Part shown: in pieces, positions 1-7,412 of the stretch
Layout of the letters: every line of letters starts with the position of its first letter
How positions within the stretch are numbered: position 1 is the stretch's first letter
Source of the DNA: an uncultured Ruminiclostridium sp.
GTDB taxonomy: Bacteria > Bacillota > Clostridia > Oscillospirales > Ruminococcaceae
DNA: 64,000 nt
Direction of reading: 5' to 3'
Assembly (NCBI GenBank): GCA_910588335.1
Contig: CAJUQV010000009.1
Span: forward strand, 1 to 64,000
Program-made: the position numbers and the translations under genes
The notes under the pieces: generated by a model
Database searches by the model: none
What the model was told of the DNA's origin: nothing
The model's input: the letters and a program-made list of their open reading frames with translations, nothing else

Positions 1-1
1 T

Positions 2-1606
2 TCAAGAATTTTTCTGGACAGACTGCTGACGGGTGAAAATCCCGAATGGTTTATGCCCTTTATTTTGGCGTTCGCGGGAATGAGCGCGGTGCAGCTTATC
101 GTGGAGTGGATAAAGACCGTGTATTCGCTGAAAATAAACGGAAAATTGTCCGTCGTCGGCAGCACGGAATATATGTGGAAGGTGCTCCGTATGCCAATGG
201 AATTTTTCTCGCAGCGCATGGCGGGAGATATTCAGCAGCGCGAGAGCATGAACGCAAGTGTGGCGAAGTCGCTTGTGCAGACTTTTGCGCCCCTCGCGCT
301 GAACACCGCCATGATGTTCTTTTACCTCATTGTAATGATACGTTACAGCCTGCCGCTGACGCTTGTCGGGCTATGCTCTATCGCGATAAATATCGCGGTT
401 TCGCGGATAATTTCCAAGAAACGAATTAACATCACGCGCTTGCAGATGCGCGATTCGGGAAAACTGGCGGGCACTACCGTCGCGGGAATAGAGATGATAG
501 AAACGATCAAGGCAAGCGGCGCGGAAAACGGCTTTTTCGAGAAATGGGCGGGCTATCAGGCGAGCGTGAACACGCAGCAGGTGCGGTTTGAGAAGCTCAA
601 TCAGTACCTCGGAATGATCCCCGCGTTCGTTTCTTCCCTGGCGAACACCGCCGTGCTTATATTAGGCGTTTATTTCACGATAAACGGGGAGTTCACGGTT
701 GGAATGATCATGGCGTTTCAGGGCTTTCTGGGATCATTCACCGCTCCCGCGCAGACGCTTATTTCCGCGGGGCAAACATTGCAGGAAATGCGAACGCAAA
801 TGGAGCGCGTAGAAGATGTTATGGAATATCCTACCGACGTAAATTACGATAACGACACGGTTTCCGAGGACGCGGAATACGATAAATTATCGGGAAACGT
901 GGAGCTGAAAAACATCACCTTCGGTTACTCGCGCCTTGCCAAACCGCTTATCCGCGACTTTAATTTAACGCTGAAAACGGGCAGCAGAGTGGCGTTTGTC
1001 GGAACCTCAGGCTGTGGAAAATCCACACTTTCAAAGCTGATCTCTGGCTTGTACAAGCCGTGGAGCGGCGATATTTTGTTTGACGGAAAACCTATCACAG
1101 AAATTGACAGAAGTGTTTTCACAGGCTCTCTTGCAGTTGTCGATCAGGATATAATTTTATTTGAGGACACTATCGCGAACAATATTAAAATGTGGGATAA
1201 TTCTATTGAGGATTTCGAGATGATAATGGCGGCGCGCGACGCGCAATTACATGAGGATATTATGCGGCGCGAGGGCGGATATAATTATAAGCTGATCGAA
1301 GGCGGCAAGGATTTCTCGGGCGGCCAGCGGCAGCGTATGGAGATAGCGCGAGTTCTCGCACAAGACCCTACGATAATAATTCTTGATGAGGCGACCTCCG
1401 CACTTGACGCGAAAACGGAATACGAGGTCGTGAAGTCCATAAAAGACCGTGGAATAACCTGCATTGTGGTGGCGCACAGATTGTCCACCATTCGCGACTG
1501 CGACGAAATTATTGTGCTGGACAACGGTGTTGTGGCAGAGCGCGGAACTCACGAGGAATTGTATGCGAAAAACGGCTTTTACACGTCGCTTGTGACTAAT
1601 GAATAA
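2..1606 (+). CDS. NHLM-type peptide exporter ABC1 (5'-truncated by window)
   Basis: Membrane plus ATPase part of an ABC exporter of the NHLM bacteriocin family, which in full form starts with a C39 peptidase that cleaves double-Gly leaders. The reading frame is open to the window edge, so the first ATG at 53 is not the true start and the peptidase lies outside. The visible 534 residues give about four membrane helices and then an ATPase domain with Walker A GTSGCGKST (about residue 333), signature FSGGQRQRM (about 438), Walker B IIILDEAT and switch His AHRLST. It is followed after 20 bases by a second exporter gene and then by two double-Gly precursors, which supports a role in maturation and export of those peptides. 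Family assignment is from recognised motifs and context. Confidence 0.9.
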   Translation, partial: SRIFLDRLLTGENPEWFMPFILAFAGMSAVQLIVEWIKTVYSLKINGKLSVVGSTEYMWKVLRMPMEFFSQRMAGDIQQRESMNASVAKSLVQTFAPLALNTAMMFFYLIVMIRYSLPLTLVGLCSIAINIAVSRIISKKRINITRLQMRDSGKLAGTTVAGIEMIETIKASGAENGFFEKWAGYQASVNTQQVRFEKLNQYLGMIPAFVSSLANTAVLILGVYFTINGEFTVGMIMAFQGFLGSFTAPAQTLISAGQTLQEMRTQMERVEDVMEYPTDVNYDNDTVSEDAEYDKLSGNVELKNITFGYSRLAKPLIRDFNLTLKTGSRVAFVGTSGCGKSTLSKLISGLYKPWSGDILFDGKPITEIDRSVFTGSLAVVDQDIILFEDTIANNIKMWDNSIEDFEMIMAARDAQLHEDIMRREGGYNYKLIEGGKDFSGGQRQRMEIARVLAQDPTIIILDEATSALDAKTEYEVVKSIKDRGITCIVVAHRLSTIRDCDEIIVLDNGVVAERGTHEELYAKNGFYTSLVTNE

Positions 1607-1626
1607 AGGGGGCGCGAAAATTAAAA

Positions 1627-3828
1627 ATGGGTTGGTTTGACGAACAGATAAAGCAGCGCAAGAAAAAAGACGATGATGTTTTCGCGTACTCCTTTGTCAA
1701 TATCGCGGGAGCGGTAATAGGAAGCCGCGTTTCGGCGGCGCTGAACGACGAGCGGCAAATTGCGAAAAATGCGTTTGACGAGATACTGAAGTTTTATCAC
1801 ATAAAAACGCGAGAAATTCCCGACAACATCAAGGACAGGAACGAGCAGCTTGAATATCTGCTACGTCCGCACGGGATAATGCGCCGCACGGTGACGCTCT
1901 CTAAGGGCTGGTACAAGGACGCGGTCGGCGCTATGCTGGGAGTTCGCAAGGCTGACGGAGCGGTAGTCGCGCTTATCCCGACGGGACTTTCCGGGTATTC
2001 GTTCACGGACGAAAAAACGGGAAAGTGCGTGAAAATAAACCGCAAAAACGAGGGGCTGTTCGAGGAGGAAGCGATAGCGTTCTATAAGCCTATGCCGCTG
2101 AAAAAACTCGGAATCCCCGATTTAATTCGGTATATTCTCGGGACGCTCTTACCCGCCGATTTTATGCTGATAGGCGCGTCAACGCTGGCTATAACGCTTA
2201 TCGGAATGCTGTCCCCAAAGCTGAATAACCTGCTTTTTTCGACAGTTATCGAAAACGGAAGCTATCGTCTGCTGCTCGCAATAACCGTGTTTATGATCTG
2301 CGTGACGATAAGCTCACTATTGATAAACGGCGTAAAATCGCTGGTTATGGCGCGGATTAACACGAAAATGAACATCTCGGTCCAGGCGGCTACGATGTCG
2401 CGCGTGATGTCGCTCCCCGCCGAATTTTTCAAGAATTACGGCTCGGGGGAATTGTCCGCGAGGGCGCAGTACATCAACTCGCTTTGCAATATGCTGGTGT
2501 CGACGATTTTATCAACGGGACTTACCTCGATTTTTTCACTTGCTTACATATCGCAGATTTTTGTTTACGCTCCCGCGCTGGTCGTACCGTCGCTTATTAT
2601 AACGTTTGCGACGGTACTGTTCTCGGTGATATCGGCGTTCGCGCAGATGAGGATCAGCAAAAAAAGCATGGAAATTTCCTCAAAGGAAAGCGGAATGTCC
2701 TACGCGCTGATTTCGGGCGTGCAGAAGATAAAGCTCTCGGGCGCGGAAAAAAGGGCGTTTGCGAGATGGGGAAATCTCTTCGCGGAGGGTGCGCGGCTCA
2801 GCTACGATCCACCGATGCTCCTCAAAATAAACGCGGTAATTTCAAGCGCGATCTCGTTTGTCGGAACGCTTGTGATGTACTATTTCGCGGTGTCATCGGG
2901 GGTGTCCGTCGCGGACTATTATGCGTTCAACACGGCTTACGGAATGGTCTCGGGAGCGTTTATGTCGCTGGCGGGGATAGCGCTCACGATTGCACAGATA
3001 AAGCCGATTATGGATATGGTGAAGCCGATCTTACAGGCGGTTCCCGAAATTTCCGAGGGGAAACAGGTGATAACGCGGCTCTCGGGCGGCATTGAGCTGA
3101 GCAATATTTCCTTCCGATACAACGAGAATATGCCGCTTGTGGTGGACGATATGTCGCTGAAAATACGCCCCGGGCAGTACGTCGCGATAGTCGGTGCAAC
3201 GGGCTGCGGGAAGTCGACGCTTATGCGGCTTATGCTCGGCTTTGAAACGCCGCAAAAGGGCGCTGTTTATTTTGACGGAAAGGATATTTCCAACGTCGAT
3301 TTAAAATCGCTTCGGCGAAATATCGGTGTTGTTATGCAGAACGGCAAGCTGTTTTCGGGGGATATTTTCTCGAATATCACGATATCCGCGCCGTGGCTCA
3401 CCATGGACGAGGCTTGGCGCGCGGCGGAATTATCTGGTATTGCGGAGGATATCCGCCGTATGCCCATGGGAATGCACACGATAATTTCCGAGGGCAGCGG
3501 CGGCGTTTCGGGTGGGCAGCGGCAGCGGCTGATGATCGCCCGCGCGATAGCTCCCAAGCCGAAAATTCTGATGTTCGACGAGGCGACCTCCGCGCTCGAC
3601 AATCTTACGCAAAAAACCGTTTCTGAATCGCTGAACGGGCTGAAATGCACACGTATTGTTATAGCGCACAGGCTGTCCACTATCAAACAATGTGACAGGA
3701 TTATCGTTCTCGACAAAGGAAAGATTATAGAGGACGGAACATATAACGAGCTTATTCAGAACGGCGGATTTTTTGCGGAGTTGGTCGCGAGACAAAGGCT
3801 TGATAATACGGTGAAACCGGGAGCGTAA
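1627..3828 (+). CDS. NHLM-type peptide exporter ABC2
   Basis: Second ABC half-transporter of the NHLM pair, 733 residues, with no peptidase. The N-terminal 160 residues are soluble and precede a block of five to six membrane helices (about residues 180-450). The ATPase domain has Walker A GATGCGKST (about 523), signature VSGGQRQRL (about 627), Walker B ILMFDEAT and AHRLST. In this family the two ABC proteins are thought to work as a pair exporting RiPPs with Nif11 or nitrile-hydratase-like leaders; two such peptides follow directly. The start ATG at 1627 has only a weak purine tract upstream, in line with coupling to the gene before it. Confidence 0.9.
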   Translation: MGWFDEQIKQRKKKDDDVFAYSFVNIAGAVIGSRVSAALNDERQIAKNAFDEILKFYHIKTREIPDNIKDRNEQLEYLLRPHGIMRRTVTLSKGWYKDAVGAMLGVRKADGAVVALIPTGLSGYSFTDEKTGKCVKINRKNEGLFEEEAIAFYKPMPLKKLGIPDLIRYILGTLLPADFMLIGASTLAITLIGMLSPKLNNLLFSTVIENGSYRLLLAITVFMICVTISSLLINGVKSLVMARINTKMNISVQAATMSRVMSLPAEFFKNYGSGELSARAQYINSLCNMLVSTILSTGLTSIFSLAYISQIFVYAPALVVPSLIITFATVLFSVISAFAQMRISKKSMEISSKESGMSYALISGVQKIKLSGAEKRAFARWGNLFAEGARLSYDPPMLLKINAVISSAISFVGTLVMYYFAVSSGVSVADYYAFNTAYGMVSGAFMSLAGIALTIAQIKPIMDMVKPILQAVPEISEGKQVITRLSGGIELSNISFRYNENMPLVVDDMSLKIRPGQYVAIVGATGCGKSTLMRLMLGFETPQKGAVYFDGKDISNVDLKSLRRNIGVVMQNGKLFSGDIFSNITISAPWLTMDEAWRAAELSGIAEDIRRMPMGMHTIISEGSGGVSGGQRQRLMIARAIAPKPKILMFDEATSALDNLTQKTVSESLNGLKCTRIVIAHRLSTIKQCDRIIVLDKGKIIEDGTYNELIQNGGFFAELVARQRLDNTVKPGA

Positions 3829-3918
3829 AAATTTTTTTGAAATTTATTAGCCCTTTTCGGTTTTTGTTCGAATAAACAAATGAAAGCCAAAAACAACAAA
3901 ATTTCGGAGAAAAATGCT

Positions 3919-4068
3919 ATGGAAAATTTTAATGAAGATTTTTACATGAACAGCGAGATATCCGATGAGAAGCCAAACGGTGTGAACGACTGCGTAGGTA
4001 TATCTTATAAAAAGTCTTGCGGCTTTGCAACAATGAAAATAACAAGGTATAGGAGGTATTTATCATGA
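3919..4068 (+). CDS. possible small peptide upstream of the RiPP precursor
   Basis: A 49-residue acidic reading frame beginning MENFNEDFYM, with GGAG about ten bases before the ATG. Its stop codon overlaps the ATG of the next gene by four bases. Its last codons are also the ribosome binding site of that gene, so the C-terminus is not independently constrained. There is no double-Gly motif and only two Cys. It may be a leader or a chance frame; I do not recognise a family. Confidence 0.3.
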   Translation: MENFNEDFYMNSEISDEKPNGVNDCVGISYKKSCGFATMKITRYRRYLS

Positions 4069-4466
4069 ACAATGAATTGATCGAGAAAGCAAAACAGGCA
4101 AAATCAGCGGAAGAACTGTTAGCAATCGCCAAGGAAAACGGTATTGAAGCGACCGAAGAAGAGGCGAAACAATATTTCGCGCAGCTGCACCCTATCACAG
4201 GAGAACTGTCCGACAACGAACTGGACAATGTCTCGGGCGGCGGCTGTCATAAGGGCGATGGAAGATTGGTGGTAACGACAGGTCACGGCTGCGTAAATTG
4301 GGCGTGCAAATACTGTGGGCAGAAGGTTGACCCGTTTTCTCATCGGTGTTCAAAACATGCGTATAAAATTACGCACCTTCCAGCTGCCGGGGCATGCAAT
4401 AACTGTAATTACATGAGCTATGAAAAAGGATTATGGCTATGCAATCATCCCGCAAACAAAAAATAA
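4065..4466 (+). CDS. Cys-rich RiPP precursor with Nif11-like leader
   Basis: Precursor peptide of 133 residues. Residues 1-60 form an acidic helical leader resembling Nif11-type leaders, rich in Ala, Glu and Lys, ending in LDNVSGGG, the expected double-Gly cleavage site. The core of about 73 residues has eight Cys, including CKYC and CNNC pairs, plus several His. The start is fixed by a consensus site TAGGAGG eight bases upstream. It sits between the NHLM exporters and a radical SAM/SPASM enzyme, so it is probably modified by that enzyme, cleaved by the C39 peptidase of ABC1 and exported. The CxxC pairs could also bind metal. The modification type cannot be read from sequence. Confidence 0.85.
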   Translation: MNNELIEKAKQAKSAEELLAIAKENGIEATEEEAKQYFAQLHPITGELSDNELDNVSGGGCHKGDGRLVVTTGHGCVNWACKYCGQKVDPFSHRCSKHAYKITHLPAAGACNNCNYMSYEKGLWLCNHPANKK

Positions 4467-4468
4467 AT

Positions 4469-4684
4469 ATGCCGATCTACCCCGATAAAACATATAAGGC
4501 CGCTTCGTACAACTACCTTATTCAAAGAAAGCGACGACGGACTGAATATGTTGCGGATAATGACCTTGTTATTGACGAGGTAACGATCGATAATCAGGTG
4601 CATATTACCTTTATCAACGAGCATTTGTTCGGAGTTATTCCGGCAGAATACGGAAACCCGCATGGGCGTATTACAGTATTTTAA
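4469..4684 (+). pseudogene. decayed C-terminal fragment of a 5'-nucleotidase-like protein
   Basis: A 71-residue frame whose start (PDKTYKAASYNYLI) and end (VTIDNQVHITFINEHL, then IPAEY, GRITVF) match the C-terminal domain of bacterial 5'-nucleotidase/UDP-sugar hydrolases as I know the family. Between them the open frame reads a basic nonsense run, but the next frame (about 4524-4550) reads KESDDGLNM, where the family has its GGDG segment. One inserted base near 4523 and one lost base near 4552 would restore a continuous domain. The fragment lacks the rest of the enzyme and is probably a relic that landed between the two precursor genes. It could still be translated as a short peptide. Confidence 0.65.
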
Positions 4685-4716
4685 AAGAAAAAGTGAATTA
4701 CATTAGGAGGTAAATT

Positions 4717-5028
4717 ATGGAAAACAATAAGAAAAATGAACTGCAGTTAAACGGTTTGAAAAAAGCGCTGAGCAATCCCATGGAGGAAAAAGCATTTAGC
4801 GGTGCGCTGCCTGATGACGCGCTCGACGGAGTAGCGGGCGGCGCAGTTCTTGATTCCTCGTTTTATATCGCCAGGTGCAATAGATGCGGTTGGCAGTCAT
4901 GTCCCTTTGACAATCGAGGAGAGAACGATCTCACGGTGATTGTGATGGATCACTGCACCGCTCATCCCGATTGCGAGGGCGATTTCAGCGTGTTCAATAT
5001 TGACAGCAAAAGGGTAACTTTGGGATAA
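4717..5028 (+). CDS. second RiPP precursor with double-Gly leader
   Basis: A 103-residue peptide with consensus TAGGAGG before its ATG. The leader of about 42 residues ends LPDDALDGVAGG, a typical double-Gly processing site with the preceding hydrophobic positions. The core of about 60 residues contains five Cys (RCNRC, SC, HC, DC) and is acidic. Leader and core differ from the first precursor, so the locus appears to make two products. It lies 22 bases before the radical SAM maturase gene, suggesting that the pair is co-expressed. Confidence 0.8.
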   Translation: MENNKKNELQLNGLKKALSNPMEEKAFSGALPDDALDGVAGGAVLDSSFYIARCNRCGWQSCPFDNRGENDLTVIVMDHCTAHPDCEGDFSVFNIDSKRVTLG

Positions 5029-5050
5029 CTTTTGTAGAAGCAGAGCTGTT

Positions 5051-6493
5051 ATGAGCTGTTACATATTAAATTCGGACATCGCGCTGCGTTCGTGGCGGCT
5101 GGTTCCTTACGCGTACTACATAAAAGGCGTCCGCGACGCGAAAGGTCTTAAAAAGGACGAATTTGAATTTCTTTTGAAGTGCGACGGAAAAACGGAAATA
5201 ACGGAAAATTCTCCGCTTGCGGAAAAATTTTTGAATATGGGCTTTATCTCTCCCGCAAAGGACAGTGAAACGCTATCTGAATGGCAAAAGCACCTTAACT
5301 GCGATAACCGTTACTTCCCCGCCATGGAATACGCGATCACGGGAAAATGCAACTATAATTGCCTGCATTGCTTTAACGCTGCCGACAATGCGCCGCTTAT
5401 GAGCGAATGGACGCTCGACGAGGCGAAAACAATGCTGGAACAGGCGCAAAAATGCGGCTTGAACGCAATTACCCTCACGGGCGGAGAGCCTATGCTTCAT
5501 AAAAATTTCTTTGAGATAATTGAAGAAATTCATAAGCGCGGAATGTACGTTTCGGAGATAAACACAAACGGACATTTTATCAATCAAGCGGCGCTCGACA
5601 GAATAAAATCTCTCGGCTGCACTCCCATTATTAAAATATCCTTTGACGGGATCGGACATCACGATTGGCTTCGTAATCAAGATGGCGCGGAGGAAAGAGC
5701 ACTTGCGGCGCTTCGGCTGTGCAAAGAAAGCGGTTTTGAGGTTTGGGCGCAAACCAACGTTCACCGTCTTAATATCGAGACAATTCTTCCGACGGCAGAG
5801 AGGCTCGATGAAATGAGTGTTGACGAAATGCGGATAATCCGCACATCGGAATCTCCGCGTTGGAAAGAGAACGCCGGCGATGCCCAAAGCCCGGGTGGCG
5901 CTTGTCTTAACGTTGACGAATACTACGATGAGATGTTCGGTTTTTCCGCTGAATATATCAAAAAGCCTCATAAAATGGATATTGACATATGGCAGTTTCT
6001 GACGATATTCCCCGTTAGAAAAGCGTTTCGCGTTCGTCCCGTGGAGTGTGCCGAGGGCGAATACCGCGACAGTCTGCCCGTGTGCCGCGGAAACCGAGGA
6101 AAGATCGCTGTTGCAGCGAACGGAAACGTGTACCCATGTTTGCAGCTCTCAGGAACATACGACGCACGCGGAGAGTTTCTCGGCAATATAAAGACAGATG
6201 ATCGCAACCTTGGCACGGGATTGCAAATGTTGCTGCAAGGCGGAAAATATCTGGAAGAGGTCTGCACCACTGTCAAGACCCTTGCCGATAACAATCCCAA
6301 ATGCGAAGCCTGCGAGTACTTCAAATACTGCGTTGGAGGCTGCCGCGCTCTTGCTATGGCGTTTACAGGTGAGAAGCTGGGCAGCGATACTGCAAAGTGC
6401 GTGTTCTTCAAAAAGCACTATTACGAGCGAATTACAGAGTTGTTTGGCGGCTGGAAAAATCTTGCGCCTATCGGGGCTATTGGGAGAGAATGA
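5051..6493 (+). CDS. radical SAM/SPASM RiPP maturase
   Basis: Radical S-adenosylmethionine enzyme of 480 residues. The first ~80 residues could form a small precursor-binding domain of the PqqD/RRE kind (inferred from position). The SAM cluster motif CNYNCLHC is at residues 100-107, followed by a TGGEP motif. The SPASM region supplies Cys345, Cys363, Cys418, Cys421, Cys427 and Cys431 (CEACEYFKYC, VGGC) for auxiliary iron-sulphur clusters. SPASM enzymes of RiPP loci make thioether, carbon-carbon or similar crosslinks. With two Cys-rich precursors just upstream, a Cys-based crosslink is likely but unproven. The start has a weak site; no better ATG is near. Confidence 0.9.
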   Translation: MSCYILNSDIALRSWRLVPYAYYIKGVRDAKGLKKDEFEFLLKCDGKTEITENSPLAEKFLNMGFISPAKDSETLSEWQKHLNCDNRYFPAMEYAITGKCNYNCLHCFNAADNAPLMSEWTLDEAKTMLEQAQKCGLNAITLTGGEPMLHKNFFEIIEEIHKRGMYVSEINTNGHFINQAALDRIKSLGCTPIIKISFDGIGHHDWLRNQDGAEERALAALRLCKESGFEVWAQTNVHRLNIETILPTAERLDEMSVDEMRIIRTSESPRWKENAGDAQSPGGACLNVDEYYDEMFGFSAEYIKKPHKMDIDIWQFLTIFPVRKAFRVRPVECAEGEYRDSLPVCRGNRGKIAVAANGNVYPCLQLSGTYDARGEFLGNIKTDDRNLGTGLQMLLQGGKYLEEVCTTVKTLADNNPKCEACEYFKYCVGGCRALAMAFTGEKLGSDTAKCVFFKKHYYERITELFGGWKNLAPIGAIGRE

Positions 6494-6678
6494 TGGAAAA
6501 AACATTGAAACATCTGTTTGATTTTCATAGATTTACGGAAAACGTGCGTCTTGCCAAAATTATAGCAGATACCGAAAGTCGTTACAGCAATGTGCTTCCC
6601 GATTACTGTCTTGATAAGGTGAATGCGGCGGGAGAACTTATTCTTCCGCATACACGGGAGGACGATTCCGATGATTGA
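6490..6678 (+). CDS. small protein with leader-like C-terminus
   Basis: A 62-residue protein starting at tandem ATG codons (6490/6493) that overlap the end of the maturase gene, with GGGAGAG upstream. Its middle reads LPDYCLDKVNAAGEL, which resembles the end of double-Gly leaders but has Ala-Ala in place of Gly-Gly. Its stop overlaps the next start. It may be a third, degenerate precursor, or an accessory or regulatory peptide for the sigma factor. I do not recognise a named family. Confidence 0.65.
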   Translation: MMEKTLKHLFDFHRFTENVRLAKIIADTESRYSNVLPDYCLDKVNAAGELILPHTREDDSDD

Positions 6679-7174
6679 ACTCCATAAAAATGCTGAATTA
6701 AGCAAAAAGCAGGAGCGCATTTATATCGAGTTCAAGAATAGGGTAACAGGCTATGTTCGCGGAAAGATATCAAACGTTCATGACGTTGAGGACATAGTTT
6801 CGGACGTGTTTGTAAATGTGTTCAATGATCTTAAATGCTATGATGAAAGCAGAGCGTCGCTTTCTACATGGATCTATACGATCACCCGAAACACCGTTAT
6901 TGATTATTTCCGCACATCAAAGCGTTTTTGCGAAATACCCGAGGAACTTTGTACAGAGGATAATATAGACGAAAGGCTGCTGAACGAGGAAATTCTTGAA
7001 AGCCTTGCAGACGCGCTGGAACAGCTTGACGAATGTGAGCGTGACATTGTTATTATGCACTATTACAGCGGGAAAACGCTCAAAAGTATCGCGGAAATGA
7101 TGAATAAATCATACAGCTATGTAAAGCTCCTGCATTCGGGTACCTTGAAAAAGCTGCGTAAACTTATCAATTAA
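6671..7174 (+). CDS. ECF-type RNA polymerase sigma factor
   Basis: A 167-residue sigma-70 family protein. Region 2 (about residues 17-85) includes DVEDIVSDVFVNVF and STWIYTITRNTVIDYFR, and region 4 (about 112-165) has the helix-turn-helix TLKSIAEMMNKSYSYVKLL. No region 1.1 or 3 is present, as in ECF factors. The ATG at 6671 has CGGGAGGA upstream; longer upstream starts lie inside the preceding gene. Neighbouring genes run in the same direction, so it may control the RiPP locus or the signalling/transport locus downstream. No classical anti-sigma membrane protein follows it, but phosphatase and RsbW-like genes lie 3-5 kb away. Confidence 0.88.
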   Translation: MIELHKNAELSKKQERIYIEFKNRVTGYVRGKISNVHDVEDIVSDVFVNVFNDLKCYDESRASLSTWIYTITRNTVIDYFRTSKRFCEIPEELCTEDNIDERLLNEEILESLADALEQLDECERDIVIMHYYSGKTLKSIAEMMNKSYSYVKLLHSGTLKKLRKLIN

Positions 7175-7412
7175 AGAGTGTGGGCTGCGGAAATGTACCT
7201 TGCACGGAACGCAAAAAACAAGGGGTACTCGGCTGATGTGCACTCAGCCTGCGGAGTTTATGTCGGCGGTATCATGCACCAATGTCTTAATGTCGAACGA
7301 GGGTTTTAAAGTTTCCTCCGGCATTGCCTATCCGATAGAATTATTCTATGCAGCCTTGCTTCGCTCTGTATACCGTGAAGTGCGCAAAATCGAAACGGGA
7401 AACGGTGTGAAA
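7175..7412 (+). other. gap before MATE gene, with a 38-residue reading frame
   Basis: The 238 bases between sigma factor and MATE gene hold a 38-residue frame at 7193-7309 (begins MYLARNAKNKGYSADVHSAC) preceded by GGGCTGCGG. A second frame is continuous with the MATE gene but does not resemble a MATE N-terminus. I see no promoter or terminator. The gap may hold a decayed gene end. Confidence 0.3.

Noticed and set aside
2484..3095. A 203-codon frame inside the second NHLM exporter gene
   Set aside because: Overlaps the membrane domain of a clear ABC gene in another frame; no domain or ribosome site.
4065..5028. The two Cys-rich peptides as ordinary zinc-ribbon proteins
   Set aside because: CxxC pairs are present, but the double-Gly leader ends, strong own ribosome sites and position between NHLM exporters and a SPASM enzyme favour RiPP precursors.
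6671..6671. The longer sigma factor frame from 6623
   Set aside because: Residues before the Met at 6671 overlap the preceding small gene, and the ribosome site GGGAGGA fits the start at 6671.
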